In this document: piece after piece, positions 1-8,756 of the stretch | How the letters are laid out: every line of letters starts with the position of its first letter | Numbering within the stretch: position 1 is the stretch's first letter | Source: an uncultured bacterium | Lineage (GTDB): Bacteria; CAIJMQ01 | DNA length: 14,509 nucleotides | Reading direction: 5' to 3' | NCBI GenBank assembly: GCA_903821905.1 | Contig: CAIJMQ010000028.1 | Span: 1 to 14,509, forward strand | The notes under the pieces: model-generated | Told to the model about the DNA's origin: nothing | Database searches by the model: none | The model's input: the letters and a program-made list of their open reading frames with translations, nothing else | Translations under genes and position numbers: made by a program

Positions 1-1044
1 ATAATTAATAAATATAGGAAATTTCTTCCCGTTACAAAAAATACACCAGTTATAACACTTAACGAAGGAAACACGCCCCTTATACCCGCTAAAGTTCTTT
101 CTGAAATAACAGGCGCAAAAGTTTATTTAAAATACGAAGGGGCAAACCCCACGGGTTCTTTCAAGGATAGGGGCATGACAATGGCTATATCAAAAGCACT
201 TGAAGAAGGTTCTAATTCAGTAATGTGCGCATCTACCGGCAATACTTCGGCTTCTACTGCAGCTTATGCCGCAAGAGCTGGAATGAAATGTGCCGTTTTA
301 ATTCCTGACGGTGCAATTGCTTTAGGTAAATTATCCCAGGCACTTATGCACGGTGCAAAAGTTATTTCTATCAAAGGTAATTTTGATGATGCATTGGCAT
401 TAGTTATAAAGATTACTTCATCTTATCCGATAACATTGGTAAATTCTTTAAATCCATACCGCTTGGAAGGGCAAAAAACAGGAGCTTTTGAAATATGCGA
501 CCAACTCGAGAAAGTACCGGATTTTCACTTTATTCCTGTAGGCAATGCAGGCAATATAACCGCTTATTGGATGGGATATAAAGAATATAAAGCCAAAGGC
601 AAAACAAATTCTCTCCCTAAGATGATAGGATGGCAAGCAGAAGGAGCAGCTCCTATTGTGAAGAAAATGATAATAAAAAATCCTGAGACAATAGCAACAG
701 CAATAAGAATAGGCAACCCTGCAAGATGGAAAGAAGCAGAAGAAGCAGCTTTATCTTCCGGAGGATTTATAAATGCCGTATCTGATAAAGAAATATTAAG
801 TGCATACCATCTTCTGGCAGATAAAGAAGGTCTATTTGCTGAACCGGCTTCTTGTGCTTCAGTGGCAGGACTTCTAAAAGCAAAACAGAAAAATCTATTA
901 CTGTTAAAGAACTCACTTATCGTATGTATCATAACAGGATGCGGACTCAAAGACCCTGACAGAGCCGTAAAAGAATCTCCCCCACTTACTGTTTTAGCAA
1001 AAGATGATATGGAGAAAATATTGGAAATAATAGGCGTCAAATGA
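1..1044 (+). CDS. thrC: Threonine synthase, 5' end cut by window edge
   Basis: PLP-dependent enzyme converting O-phosphohomoserine to threonine in the cytoplasm, the last step of the threonine branch of the aspartate pathway. The frame is open from base 1, so the ATG at 175 is not the start: the coding upstream of it holds conserved family sequence ([18 protein letters not shown]) and the PLP-lysine motif GSFKDRG, with the lysine at codon 55 from the window edge. Other family signatures are ASTGNTSAS (serine/glycine-rich substrate and cofactor loop), PVGNAGN (phosphate-binding loop) and the C-terminal [10 protein letters not shown]. With 347 codons visible and a usual length near 350, only a few N-terminal residues are missing. 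The stop overlaps the next ATG (ATGA at 1041-1044), which suggests translational coupling. It is the first visible gene of the operon; homoserine dehydrogenase is a plausible upstream neighbour, not seen. Confidence 0.96.
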   Translation: MINKYRKFLPVTKNTPVITLNEGNTPLIPAKVLSEITGAKVYLKYEGANPTGSFKDRGMTMAISKALEEGSNSVMCASTGNTSASTAAYAARAGMKCAVLIPDGAIALGKLSQALMHGAKVISIKGNFDDALALVIKITSSYPITLVNSLNPYRLEGQKTGAFEICDQLEKVPDFHFIPVGNAGNITAYWMGYKEYKAKGKTNSLPKMIGWQAEGAAPIVKKMIIKNPETIATAIRIGNPARWKEAEEAALSSGGFINAVSDKEILSAYHLLADKEGLFAEPASCASVAGLLKAKQKNLLLLKNSLIVCIITGCGLKDPDRAVKESPPLTVLAKDDMEKILEIIGVK

Positions 1045-1880
1045 AAAAGTTAACTTTCCTGTTTATTGCTGTTCTCTTATTTTCTGCTGTAAATATTGTT
1101 TATTCGGATATAAATGAAGACTTGTTGAAAGCGGCGGGAGAGGGAAATGTAGAAACTGTTCGAGCTCTTCTTGATAAAGGAGCAGATGTCAATGCAAAAG
1201 ATAATGATGGCAAGACCGTGTTAATGTATGCTTCCATAGAGGGACAGACCGATACTGTAAAACTGCTTATTGAGAAGGGGGCAGATGTTAACATGAAAAA
1301 CTATTTTGGCCATGCTGCGTTAATGTTGGCTTCTCTAGGTGGGTACACTGATATAGCAAAACTGCTTATTGATAAGGGAGCGGATGTCAATGCGAAAGAT
1401 AATGCTGGATGGACTGCGTTAATATCGGCTTTCATAAACAGACACGCTAATACAGCAAAACTGCTTATCGAGAAGGGCGCAAATGTCAATGCAAAAGACA
1501 ATTACGGTAGGACTGCGTTAATGTTGGCTTACACAGGAAGCACAGATATAGTGGAATTGCTTATTGAAAAGGGAGCAGATATAAATGCAAAAGATAATAA
1601 AGGCGCTACTGTGTTAATGTGGGCTTCCACAGGAAGCATAGATATAGTGGAATTGCTTATTGAAAAGGGAGCAGATGTCAATGCAAAAGATAATAACGGC
1701 TATACTGCGCTAATGTTGGCTTCCTATAGAGGACAAACTGACATAATAAAAGTGCTTATTGAGAAGGATTCAGATATCAATGTGAAAGACAATGAAGGTT
1801 ATACTGCGCTAATGTTGGCTTCCGAAAATGGACATACTGAAATAGTAGAACTGCTTAAACAAGCAGGTGCAAAAGAATAG
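1041..1880 (+). CDS. Exported ankyrin-repeat protein
   Basis: A 279-residue protein with an N-terminal signal peptide (KK, then a hydrophobic core about residues 4-19, likely cut after the YS at 21-22), so it is probably periplasmic or secreted. The rest is eight consecutive ankyrin repeats: a degenerate first one from about residue 24, then repeats starting with GKTVLM, GHAALM, GWTALI, GRTALM, GATVLM, GYTALM and GYTALM, most carrying LLIEKGAD(V/I)NAKDN. Repeats five and six are 32 residues instead of 33. Ankyrin repeats bind other proteins; no enzymatic domain is present, so the partner is unknown. The start codon overlaps the thrC stop, placing the gene inside an amino-acid operon, where I see no obvious metabolic role. 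It may be a passenger that shares the promoter. Confidence 0.9.
   Translation: MKKLTFLFIAVLLFSAVNIVYSDINEDLLKAAGEGNVETVRALLDKGADVNAKDNDGKTVLMYASIEGQTDTVKLLIEKGADVNMKNYFGHAALMLASLGGYTDIAKLLIDKGADVNAKDNAGWTALISAFINRHANTAKLLIEKGANVNAKDNYGRTALMLAYTGSTDIVELLIEKGADINAKDNKGATVLMWASTGSIDIVELLIEKGADVNAKDNNGYTALMLASYRGQTDIIKVLIEKDSDINVKDNEGYTALMLASENGHTEIVELLKQAGAKE
1533..1676 (+). repeat. Recent 96-base duplication inside the ankyrin gene
   Basis: The 48-base stretch at 1533-1580 recurs at 1629-1676 with a single difference (C versus T in the fourth codon). The 96-base offset equals one 32-codon ankyrin repeat. The other repeats of the gene are clearly more diverged at DNA level, so repeats five and six look like a recent duplication or a gene-conversion tract. 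Confidence 0.75.
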
Positions 1881-1885
1881 AAAAA

Positions 1886-2839
1886 ATGAAAAAATATTTC
1901 TATATTATTGGGATTTTATTGGTACTGCTGATTGTTACATCATTAATTATCAGTCAAGTTTTAATATCTTCGAAGATAAAAAAAGAGATAAGAGATTGGT
2001 GTGGTAATCATAGTATAGAATCTTCTGATTTCAAGTGTGGAGTTAACATTCTCTCAGGGAATATAACTTTAGAAAAATGGGCACTAAAACAAGCGGATAA
2101 TAATTTTAGAATTGACAAAGCCACTGTTTCTTTTAATCCATTAGAGGTTTTGTCAAAAAAAACCATCAAACTTATCCATATACAGAAGGCAGATATAACA
2201 CTCAAACATTTCACCCCTTTTCTTCCCTCAATAACAAGTAATGATGATAATGCCAATAATAATCCTGCCCCTTCGACAAGTAATTTTATAATAGACGAGT
2301 TAAGAATAGACAATGTAATTGTAAGAGTTGAACTCCCAGATGGAAATAAAACCCCGGACATAACTCTTGAAGGTTTATTTAAAAATATAGGGGCAGATAG
2401 AAATACAATATTTTCAGTAAAAGCAACGTCTAACGCTTCTTCTTTAAAACTGACAGGAGATTTTAATTTTAACGATTGGAAGAAACATTTCGCTTATCTG
2501 CTTTTTGGTAAAAACGTATCTCTAAGTATAGTAAATATACTAGAAGAAGGTTTTTTGCCACCAGAAGTAAGAGAACAACTTCTTTCTCTTTATTTTAAGA
2601 ATGCCTTGCAAACAAAACTAAACGGAAAAATGGATATTGAGGGAAGTGGAGAGATAAAAGAAGAAACTATCGATTCGAAACTAAAGTTTGTTGTATCTGA
2701 TTTATCATGTGATACAGAAAATGAACGGATTAAATCTCTTATAAATAAAATAAAAAGTAAAGAAGGGTATGTGGAAGTCAACTATAAAATATACGGCACA
2801 TTAAAAAATCCGTATCTAACATACGATATATCTTTTTAA
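1886..2839 (+). CDS. Membrane-anchored AsmA/DUF748-like protein
   Basis: A 317-residue protein with one N-terminal transmembrane helix (about residues 4-27) followed by a large, beta-rich domain expected on the outer side of the inner membrane. The pattern around residues 70-110 (FRIDKATVSFNPLEVL, then IHIQKADITLKHF), with a second unit beginning NFIIDELRIDNVIV, is typical of AsmA/DUF748-type proteins, long beta-groove proteins associated with envelope lipid transport and outer-membrane assembly. At 317 residues it is much shorter than full AsmA members, so it would be a minimal version. It starts five bases after the ankyrin stop and ends one base before the phosphoglycerate mutase start. 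I see no strong ribosome binding site, so coupling to the upstream gene is likely. The family assignment rests on pattern only; another single-pass exported protein remains possible. Confidence 0.55.
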   Translation: MKKYFYIIGILLVLLIVTSLIISQVLISSKIKKEIRDWCGNHSIESSDFKCGVNILSGNITLEKWALKQADNNFRIDKATVSFNPLEVLSKKTIKLIHIQKADITLKHFTPFLPSITSNDDNANNNPAPSTSNFIIDELRIDNVIVRVELPDGNKTPDITLEGLFKNIGADRNTIFSVKATSNASSLKLTGDFNFNDWKKHFAYLLFGKNVSLSIVNILEEGFLPPEVREQLLSLYFKNALQTKLNGKMDIEGSGEIKEETIDSKLKFVVSDLSCDTENERIKSLINKIKSKEGYVEVNYKIYGTLKNPYLTYDISF

Positions 2840-2840
2840 A

Positions 2841-4031
2841 ATGAAATACTTAATGCTCATTGGGGATGGTATGGCTGACAGAAAGATTATTGATAGGGGT
2901 AGAAAAACGCCATTACAGTTAGCAGATATTCCCAATATGAATAAGTTAGCCAGAGAAGGAGAATGTGGGATGGTCAGAACACTTCCTCCTAACCTACCCA
3001 GAGGAAGTGATGTAGCAATAATGTCTCTTTTGGGATATGACCCCAAGAAGTTCTATACAGGCAGAGGACCGCTTGAAGCTCTTAACCTCGGTATTAATCT
3101 AAAGATGGGGGAAACCGCCTTCAGATGTAATTTTGTTACTGTTTCAGGGGATAAACTTGTTGATTACTCTGGAGGTCATATTCCTTCCTCCCAAGCGAAA
3201 ATCCTAATAGAATCCTTAGAGAAAGAATTAGGCGGAAATCAATTCTCTTTCTATCCGGGGCTTTCTTATCGGAATATTATGCTAGCCAGAAAAAATTCAG
3301 GTATTATAACGGAAGATTTAGAAACTCGTCCCCCTCATGATATAATCGGCGTTTCAGTAGAAGAAAATTTACCCAAAGGAAAGAGTTCAATTATACTTAA
3401 ACAAATAATGGAAAAGTCCTATAAATTACTTAAAGACCATCCAATAAATATTAAAAGACAGAAAAGTAAGGAAAATCCTGCCAATATGATATGGTTATGG
3501 GGAGAAGGTAAAAAGCCCCAAATCCCGTCCTTTTATGAGAAATATGGGAAAAATGGTGCCATTATATCAGCAGTAGACATAGTAAAAGGCATAGGAAAAG
3601 CAATCGGAATGGAAAGTAAATCTATAAAAGGTGCTACAGGATTTTTGGATACAAATTACCGGGGCAAAGTAAATGCGGCAGTTAAAGCCATAAAAGATAA
3701 AGATTTTGTCCTAATCCACGTAGAAGCTCCCGATGAAGCAGGACATTTAGGAGATGTGGATTTAAAAATCAAAGCATTGGAACAATTTGATAAGAATATT
3801 GTGGGCCCAATATTAAAGTATGTTTTAAAAAGCAAAGAGAAATATAAGATTTTTGTAGGATGTGACCATGCAACACCCGTGATCATGAAAACACATACCG
3901 ATGAAGCAGTCCCCTTTGTAATCTGGGGAAACAAAAGTAACAAGTGTGTTTCTTATAACGAAATAGCCATTTCATCTTCTTCTGTTTATTTTGAAGAAGG
4001 ACATAAATTAATGGAATATTTTCTAAGATAA
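2841..4031 (+). CDS. apgM: 2,3-bisphosphoglycerate-independent phosphoglycerate mutase (archaeal-type)
   Basis: Cytoplasmic metalloenzyme interconverting 3- and 2-phosphoglycerate in glycolysis and gluconeogenesis. At 396 residues it matches the ApgM branch of the alkaline-phosphatase superfamily, not the ~510-residue GpmI form. It opens with LIGDGMAD (metal aspartate D9), has the nucleophile region RGSDVAIMSLLGYDP with S56 as the likely phosphoserine, then TGRGPLEA, and near the C-terminus the metal-binding segments HVEAPDEAGHLGD and CDHATP followed by a THT triplet. Motif order and spacing look intact. It is one base downstream of the AsmA-like gene and 35 bases upstream of lysC. The same enzyme sits next to homoserine dehydrogenase, threonine synthase or aspartate kinase genes in several bacterial groups, and it was once confused with homoserine kinase; a metabolic reason for the linkage is not evident from sequence. 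Confidence 0.93.
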   Translation: MKYLMLIGDGMADRKIIDRGRKTPLQLADIPNMNKLAREGECGMVRTLPPNLPRGSDVAIMSLLGYDPKKFYTGRGPLEALNLGINLKMGETAFRCNFVTVSGDKLVDYSGGHIPSSQAKILIESLEKELGGNQFSFYPGLSYRNIMLARKNSGIITEDLETRPPHDIIGVSVEENLPKGKSSIILKQIMEKSYKLLKDHPINIKRQKSKENPANMIWLWGEGKKPQIPSFYEKYGKNGAIISAVDIVKGIGKAIGMESKSIKGATGFLDTNYRGKVNAAVKAIKDKDFVLIHVEAPDEAGHLGDVDLKIKALEQFDKNIVGPILKYVLKSKEKYKIFVGCDHATPVIMKTHTDEAVPFVIWGNKSNKCVSYNEIAISSSSVYFEEGHKLMEYFLR

Positions 4032-4066
4032 AATTTTATTAAATTAGATAACTTAAAGGTAAAAAT

Positions 4067-5284
4067 ATGGCTTTAGTGGTAAAGAAATTCGGCGGGTCCT
4101 CACTGGCAACGCCACAACATATAAAAAACATAGCCAAAAGAATAGTAGAGGACAAAAGAAATAAAAAAGATAATATAGTCATTGTTGTTTCAGCCACCGG
4201 TGACACTACCGATGACTTGATTTCTTTAGCAAAACAAATCCACCCAAACCCGCCACATAGAGAACTAGACATGCTAATTTCAACCGGCGAGGTAGTATCC
4301 AGCGCACTCATGGCAATGGCTATAGATAATTTGGGAGAACAAGCCGTCTCTTTGACTGGTCCACAAATTGGTATTATGACCGACAGTATACATACTCGAG
4401 CATCAATCAGAAAAGTTAAAACCGAAAGAATTAATAAAGAACTTGAAAAAGGTAAAATTGTTGTTGTGGCCGGATTCCAAGGAAAAGATGACTGCGAAGA
4501 AATAACTACACTTGGCAGAGGCGGTTCTGATACTACGGCAATAGCTATCGCTATCGCATTAAAAGCAGACGTCTGCGAAATATTTACTGATGTTGAAGGT
4601 GTATATACTGCTGACCCGCGGATTGTCCCTGACGCAAAAAAAATTAAAATAATCTCCTATGAGGAAATGCTTGAATTTGCTTCAAGCGGCGCCAAGGTAA
4701 TGCAAACAAGAGCAACCGAACTTGCAAGTAAATACGACCTCAAGTATCATGTTCGTTCAAGCTTCACAAAAACGGAGGGGACTATAATAATGAAAGAAAT
4801 TGATTCAATGGAAAAAGTTGTCGTAAGAGGAGTAGTGGCTGCAAAAGATGAAGCAAGGGTTACCATTCATGATATCCCGAATAAACCTGGAGTTGCAGCT
4901 TATATCTTCGGGAAGCTTGGCAAAGAAAAAATCAATGTAGATATGATTATCCAGTCCTCTGCTCAGAAGGATAAAAGTGACATATCTTTTACAGTAAATG
5001 AAGACATACTTCCCAAAACTTTGGAGGTAATGGAAAAAGCAAAAGAACACTTAAAAGCAGGAAAAGTATCAAGTGATTCCAATATCGGAAAAATCGGCGT
5101 TGTAGGAGTGGGAATGAGAACCCATTCTGGAGTAGCAGGCAAGATGTTTGAAGCCCTAGCAAGAGAGGACATAAACATAGAGATGATTTCAACTTCTGAA
5201 ATCAGGATTTCCTGTGTAATAAGAAGAGATTTATGCGATAAAGCAATGAAAGTTCTGCATAAGGAATTCGAATTGGAGAAATAA
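4067..5284 (+). CDS. lysC: Aspartate kinase
   Basis: Phosphorylates aspartate, the committed first step toward lysine, threonine, methionine and diaminopimelate. The 405 residues divide into an amino-acid-kinase domain (about 1-240) with KFGGSS at 7-12, ISTGE at 71-75, the nucleotide loop GRGGSDTTA at 150-158 and DVEGVYTADPR at 175-185, and two C-terminal ACT domains (about 258-325 and 340-400) that normally bind lysine and/or threonine for feedback inhibition. Length and layout match the monofunctional, Bacillus aspartokinase II/Corynebacterium type. An AAAGG at 4054-4058 precedes the ATG at suitable distance. It lies three bases before cimA. An internal start near 4790 may give a separate ACT-only subunit (listed separately). 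Confidence 0.96.
   Translation: MALVVKKFGGSSLATPQHIKNIAKRIVEDKRNKKDNIVIVVSATGDTTDDLISLAKQIHPNPPHRELDMLISTGEVVSSALMAMAIDNLGEQAVSLTGPQIGIMTDSIHTRASIRKVKTERINKELEKGKIVVVAGFQGKDDCEEITTLGRGGSDTTAIAIAIALKADVCEIFTDVEGVYTADPRIVPDAKKIKIISYEEMLEFASSGAKVMQTRATELASKYDLKYHVRSSFTKTEGTIIMKEIDSMEKVVVRGVVAAKDEARVTIHDIPNKPGVAAYIFGKLGKEKINVDMIIQSSAQKDKSDISFTVNEDILPKTLEVMEKAKEHLKAGKVSSDSNIGKIGVVGVGMRTHSGVAGKMFEALAREDINIEMISTSEIRISCVIRRDLCDKAMKVLHKEFELEK
4774..4792 (+). promoter_or_regulatory. Candidate internal start for an aspartate kinase beta subunit
   Basis: Inside lysC a GGAGGGG at 4774-4780 stands 9-11 bases before an in-frame ATG at 4790-4792 (codon 242). Translation from here would yield a 164-residue protein made only of the two ACT domains. 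Bacillus subtilis aspartokinase II is known to be an alpha2beta2 enzyme whose beta chain of about this size comes from such an internal start. The caveat is that the purines encode the conserved Glu-Gly-Thr, so the resemblance to a ribosome binding site could be incidental. Confidence 0.55.
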
Positions 5285-5287
5285 CAA

Positions 5288-6856
5288 ATGAAAAAGATAA
5301 AACTATACGATACTACTTTAAGAGACGGAGCCCAATCCAGAGGCATATCATTTTCTTTGGAAGACAAACTAAAGATAGCAAAGAAACTTTCCCAGACTGG
5401 TATTCATTATATTGAGGGCGGATGGCCCGGTTCCAATCCGAAGGATATAAGTTTTTTTAAAGAAATCCGGAACTTAAATCTTGGCAATAGTAAAATTGCG
5501 GCTTTCACTTCAACCCGAAGAGCAAACACAAAAGCAGAAGAAGATATTTCGCTTAAACGCTCTTTGGAAGCAGAAGTACCCGTAATTACAATCTTTGGGA
5601 AAAGCTGGGAACTGCACGTAAAAGACGTATTGAAAACAACAAACGAAGAAAACCTTAAAATGATTGAAGAATCCGTGCATTTCTTCAAAGGAAAAAATAA
5701 AGAAGTTATCTACGATGCCGAACATTTCTTTGACGGATTTAAAGATAATGCCGACTATGCTTTAAAAACACTAAAAGCAGCTTTTAAAGGCGGAGCTGAT
5801 TGTGTCGTTCTTTGTGATACAAACGGTGGAACCCTACCCTCTCAAGTTGCCTCAATAACAAAAAAAGTTAAGGAAGAGATAGGCTGTGAGGTAGGAATTC
5901 ATACTCACAATGATAATGGCATGGCAGTTGCAAACTCTATTATAGCCGTAGAAAACGGTGCAATACATATACAGGGAACTATTAACGGACTGGGTGAAAG
6001 ATGCGGTAATGCCGACCTTATTACCATTATCCCAAATCTGCAACTTAAAATGGGTATTAAGTGTATAACAGAAGAGAACCTCGCAAAACTAACGGAACTT
6101 TCTCTTTATGTTGACGAGATTGCCAACCTGATCCCGCAAAAGAATCATCCATTTGTCGGAGAAAGCGCTTTCGCTCACAAAGGTGGTATGCATATAGATG
6201 CTGTAAAGAAAAATCCGCTTTCATTTGAACATATAAACCCTATACTTGTAGGCAACAAGAGAGAAATTCTTGCTTCTGAACTTTCAGGAAAATCTACTAT
6301 CTTTCTTAAGGCTAAAGAGTTGGGAATTCATTTAGACGAAAAAGATCCTAAAATAATAAATTTACTAAATAAATTGAAAGAACTGGAAAATGCCGGATAC
6401 CATTTTGAAGCCGCAGAAGCTTCATTTGAACTACTAATAAAAAGAAATTTCACCCAATACAAAAAATTCTTCCACGTAGAAGGATATGACGTTCACGTTT
6501 ACCTTCAAAACGGTAAACTATCCTCTGAAGCAACTATCAGAGTTAAAGTGGACACAAAAGAAGAACATACCGCTTCTTTAGGCGACGGACCTGTCGATGC
6601 ATTGGCAAGTGCTTTAAAGAAAGCACTACTCAAATTCTATCCATCCCTTTCTGAATTTGAATTAATAGATTACAAGGTGAGAATAATTAACCCCGAAGAA
6701 GGCACTGCTGCCAAAACAAGAGTCCTTATTCAATTCCGCGACCACAAGAGAACATGGTCTACAGTCGGCGTTTCAACCAACATTATTGAGGCATCCTGGG
6801 AAGCACTGGTAGATTCAATAGAGTATAAACTTTTGAAAGACCTGGAAGAGAAATAA
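5288..6856 (+). CDS. cimA: (R)-citramalate synthase
   Basis: Condenses pyruvate with acetyl-CoA to give citramalate, the first step of the threonine-independent route to 2-oxobutyrate and isoleucine. The 522 residues start with YDTTLRDGAQ (metal/catalytic R12, D13), continue through a TIM barrel with GIHTHNDNGMAVAN (metal ligands H205, H207) and NGLGERCGNA, and end in a LeuA-type regulatory dimer domain (about 390-520) that includes LGDGPVDAL. The segments IHYIEGGWPGSNP and TSTRRA belong to the roughly 520-residue CimA branch of the isopropylmalate-synthase superfamily rather than to LeuA. A close homocitrate or isopropylmalate activity cannot be excluded by eye. GGAGA at 5275-5279, inside the end of lysC, is its ribosome binding site; the gap to lysC is three bases. 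It is the last gene of the operon; I saw no clear terminator hairpin after it. Confidence 0.9.
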   Translation: MKKIKLYDTTLRDGAQSRGISFSLEDKLKIAKKLSQTGIHYIEGGWPGSNPKDISFFKEIRNLNLGNSKIAAFTSTRRANTKAEEDISLKRSLEAEVPVITIFGKSWELHVKDVLKTTNEENLKMIEESVHFFKGKNKEVIYDAEHFFDGFKDNADYALKTLKAAFKGGADCVVLCDTNGGTLPSQVASITKKVKEEIGCEVGIHTHNDNGMAVANSIIAVENGAIHIQGTINGLGERCGNADLITIIPNLQLKMGIKCITEENLAKLTELSLYVDEIANLIPQKNHPFVGESAFAHKGGMHIDAVKKNPLSFEHINPILVGNKREILASELSGKSTIFLKAKELGIHLDEKDPKIINLLNKLKELENAGYHFEAAEASFELLIKRNFTQYKKFFHVEGYDVHVYLQNGKLSSEATIRVKVDTKEEHTASLGDGPVDALASALKKALLKFYPSLSEFELIDYKVRIINPEEGTAAKTRVLIQFRDHKRTWSTVGVSTNIIEASWEALVDSIEYKLLKDLEEK

Positions 6857-6879
6857 AGCTAAAACATTAACTATTCTTC

Positions 6880-8616
6880 TTAATCTTTTCTCCTATTACT
6901 TTTCTTGATAACCCGATGGGAAGAAAAAGCTTGTTCTAAAATATTCCATAAAACTTCGGAATTTTCAGCCTGTATTATTGCTTCTCTCATCTCTTCCTTA
7001 GCCATTACTCTTGCGATTATCCCGAGTATCTGGATTTGCACCCAATCGTTCTCCTTGGGGGTCAGAACTAAAAATACAAAATTCGTTGGTTTACCATCAG
7101 GAGAATTCCATTCAATTCCCCTACTAGATCTTCCAAAAGCAATTATTGGTTTCATTAATAAAGGAATCCGAGCATGAGGGATAGCAATTCCTTCTTCCAT
7201 GGCTGTTCCCATTCCATCTTCACGTCTAAGCACACGTGCATAAAGTGCTTCACTATCAACTATACTTTCCTGTTCCACTACTTTATAACAAATTTCAAGC
7301 AGTACACTATTCCTATCGGCTGCTTTAATTTCAGGAATAACATTCGTTTTGGAAAAGAATTCCAAAATACTGATTTCTTTTCGGCTGGAAATTACATGTG
7401 CAAGCCAAGGCCCAAGTAAAACAGCAGAAACAATCGCACCAAAAACAATTCCTACAAAGATAGATTCATTAATAATATTGTATTTCAATGCCAAGATGCC
7501 GATAACAATTTCCATTTCGCCGCCGGGAGTATGAGCAACGGCAACAGGCATAATGTTCGGCTTTGATAATTTAGCAAATATTGCACCTAACCACGCTCCA
7601 AAGAACTTACCGAATATGCTGACAAAAGTTATAAGAAACGCTAAAAACAAATTGAAATTCTTTGCGAAATCTATTTTTAAACCTATTCCCGCAAAGAAAA
7701 GGGGAATGAATATGGCGTAAACCATCTGAGAGATAACTTGTCTTGTTCGTTCGGGTAATGCTTTTGCTTCTCCCGCCATAACTCCTGCAATAAAAAAGCC
7801 CAATAATGCATGAAGCCCGACTTTCTGCATAATTGCGCCACACAAGAATCCCAAAAGACAGATAAAGGTAAGTGAGCTACCAGGTTCTGGCAAGTTGAAT
7901 TTTTTTATACGCGAAATTACAAAGTCAGCAAATTTTCTGCCGTATGATAAACAAAATACTATAAACCCGATAGTTAGAATAAAAATAGTGAACAGATTGA
8001 CTATGGTTAGGCTTGTTTTGATAAAAATGCTTAAAATAATGCTGAAAATCATCCAGCCAATAACTTCGTTGACTGATAATGCCGATATAATAAGATATCC
8101 TAAATCAGTTTTGGCAATATTCAGGTCACTAAGTGCCCTGATAGCAAGCGGCATGGCACTTATAGTCATTGTAGTTGCCATAAAGAAACAAAACAGAATT
8201 CTTTGTGCAGGATTTACCAGGTAATGCGAAGGAATAAATAAACAAACTATAAACGATATAATCATGGGTACTGCAATGTCCGTCAAAGCTATGGTTAAGG
8301 CTTTGCCTCTTTGTCTCCAGGCAATGGAAAAGTCCATCTTAAGCCCACTTTCCAACAAAAGGAAAAGCAAACCTAACCAAGAAACCGTCTCAAGTATAGA
8401 TTGTTGAGTAATATCTGCAGGGAATATGCGTTGATGTAAAACCGGAAGGAACCTACCAAAGATAGTTGGACCTAATAGAACACCTACTAAAATTTCGGCT
8501 GTTAGTGCTGGTTGTTTCCACTTGCGGAATAATTCTCCTAATCCTCGTGCTAATCCTAATAGAAGAAAAATTTGAACCAGAAAAATAAAAATATTCTCTT
8601 CGCTAAAGAAAATCAT
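6880..8616 (-). CDS. CPA2-family cation/proton antiporter with C-terminal PTS EIIA-like domain
   Basis: A 578-residue inner-membrane protein. Residues 1-410 hold about twelve hydrophobic segments of the Kef/NapA-type monovalent cation:proton antiporter fold, with QPALTAEILVGVLLGPTIFG at 35-54, the helix-5 region ALSVNEVIGW at 179-188 and HTPGGEMEIVIG near 362-373. Residues about 420-565 form a cytoplasmic PTS EIIA type-2 (fructose/nitrogen) domain with GIAIPHAR, where H481 is the expected phosphorylatable histidine. Family knowledge suggests the EIIA part senses phosphorylation state or binds regulatory ligands; no other PTS gene is present, so the phosphodonor is unknown. The gene is convergent with cimA and starts 46 bases from the tRNA-Leu fragment. 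The usual helix-5 pair (Asp-Asp or Asn-Asp) reads Asn-Glu here. No obvious ribosome binding site precedes the ATG. Confidence 0.88.
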   Translation of the reverse strand: MIFFSEENIFIFLVQIFLLLGLARGLGELFRKWKQPALTAEILVGVLLGPTIFGRFLPVLHQRIFPADITQQSILETVSWLGLLFLLLESGLKMDFSIAWRQRGKALTIALTDIAVPMIISFIVCLFIPSHYLVNPAQRILFCFFMATTMTISAMPLAIRALSDLNIAKTDLGYLIISALSVNEVIGWMIFSIILSIFIKTSLTIVNLFTIFILTIGFIVFCLSYGRKFADFVISRIKKFNLPEPGSSLTFICLLGFLCGAIMQKVGLHALLGFFIAGVMAGEAKALPERTRQVISQMVYAIFIPLFFAGIGLKIDFAKNFNLFLAFLITFVSIFGKFFGAWLGAIFAKLSKPNIMPVAVAHTPGGEMEIVIGILALKYNIINESIFVGIVFGAIVSAVLLGPWLAHVISSRKEISILEFFSKTNVIPEIKAADRNSVLLEICYKVVEQESIVDSEALYARVLRREDGMGTAMEEGIAIPHARIPLLMKPIIAFGRSSRGIEWNSPDGKPTNFVFLVLTPKENDWVQIQILGIIARVMAKEEMREAIIQAENSEVLWNILEQAFSSHRVIKKSNRRKD

Positions 8617-8661
8617 TTAATTATTCATTTGGTTATTTTTGTCTTTAGTTTGAAAATTTAG

Positions 8662-8722
8662 TGCCGAAGGGGGGAGTTGAACCCCCAATCCCGTTAGGGA
8701 ACATGGTCCTGAACCACGCGTC
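8662..8722 (-). tRNA. tRNA-Leu (CAG) 3' fragment, probable attachment site
   Basis: Read on the minus strand this is the 3' part of a class II tRNA. There is a five-pair anticodon arm CGTGG/CCATG around the loop TTCAGGA (anticodon CAG, reading the leucine codon CUG), a long variable arm TCCC-TAAC-GGGA, a perfect T arm GGGGG-TTCAACT-CCCCC, the 3' acceptor strand CTTCGGC and discriminator A. CCA is not encoded. Similarity to leucine tRNAs begins at GACGCG, the 3' side of the D arm. The required 5' acceptor strand (GCCGAAG) and a normal D arm are absent to the right, where integrase-side DNA begins. It is therefore probably non-functional alone: a 3' segment left at the end of an element that integrated in the gene. 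The alternative is a decayed tRNA with a D-arm deletion. Confidence 0.8.
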
Positions 8723-8756
8723 CAGCACTTTTCCATTGTTTTCTATTTTTTACTTG

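Noticed and set aside
175-1044. Threonine synthase starting at the ATG at 175
   Set aside because: The frame is open to base 1 and the upstream codons hold the conserved PLP-lysine motif, so the true start is outside the window.
1041-1880. Tandem DNA satellite or CRISPR-like array
   Set aside because: The periodicity of 96-99 bases is protein-level ankyrin repetition in one open frame, with no spacers.
7895-8224. Plus-strand ORF opposite the antiporter, and similar opposite-strand ORFs over lysC and cimA
   Set aside because: They lie wholly opposite well-supported genes, show no family motifs and have low-complexity composition typical of antisense frames.
8662-8728. A D-armless but functional tRNA using GTGCTGG as 5' acceptor strand
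   Set aside because: GTGCTGG can pair with TCGGCAC at the 3' side, but only with wobble pairs, and the stem would be shifted two bases from the T arm. A truncated tRNA-Leu beside an integrase is the simpler reading.
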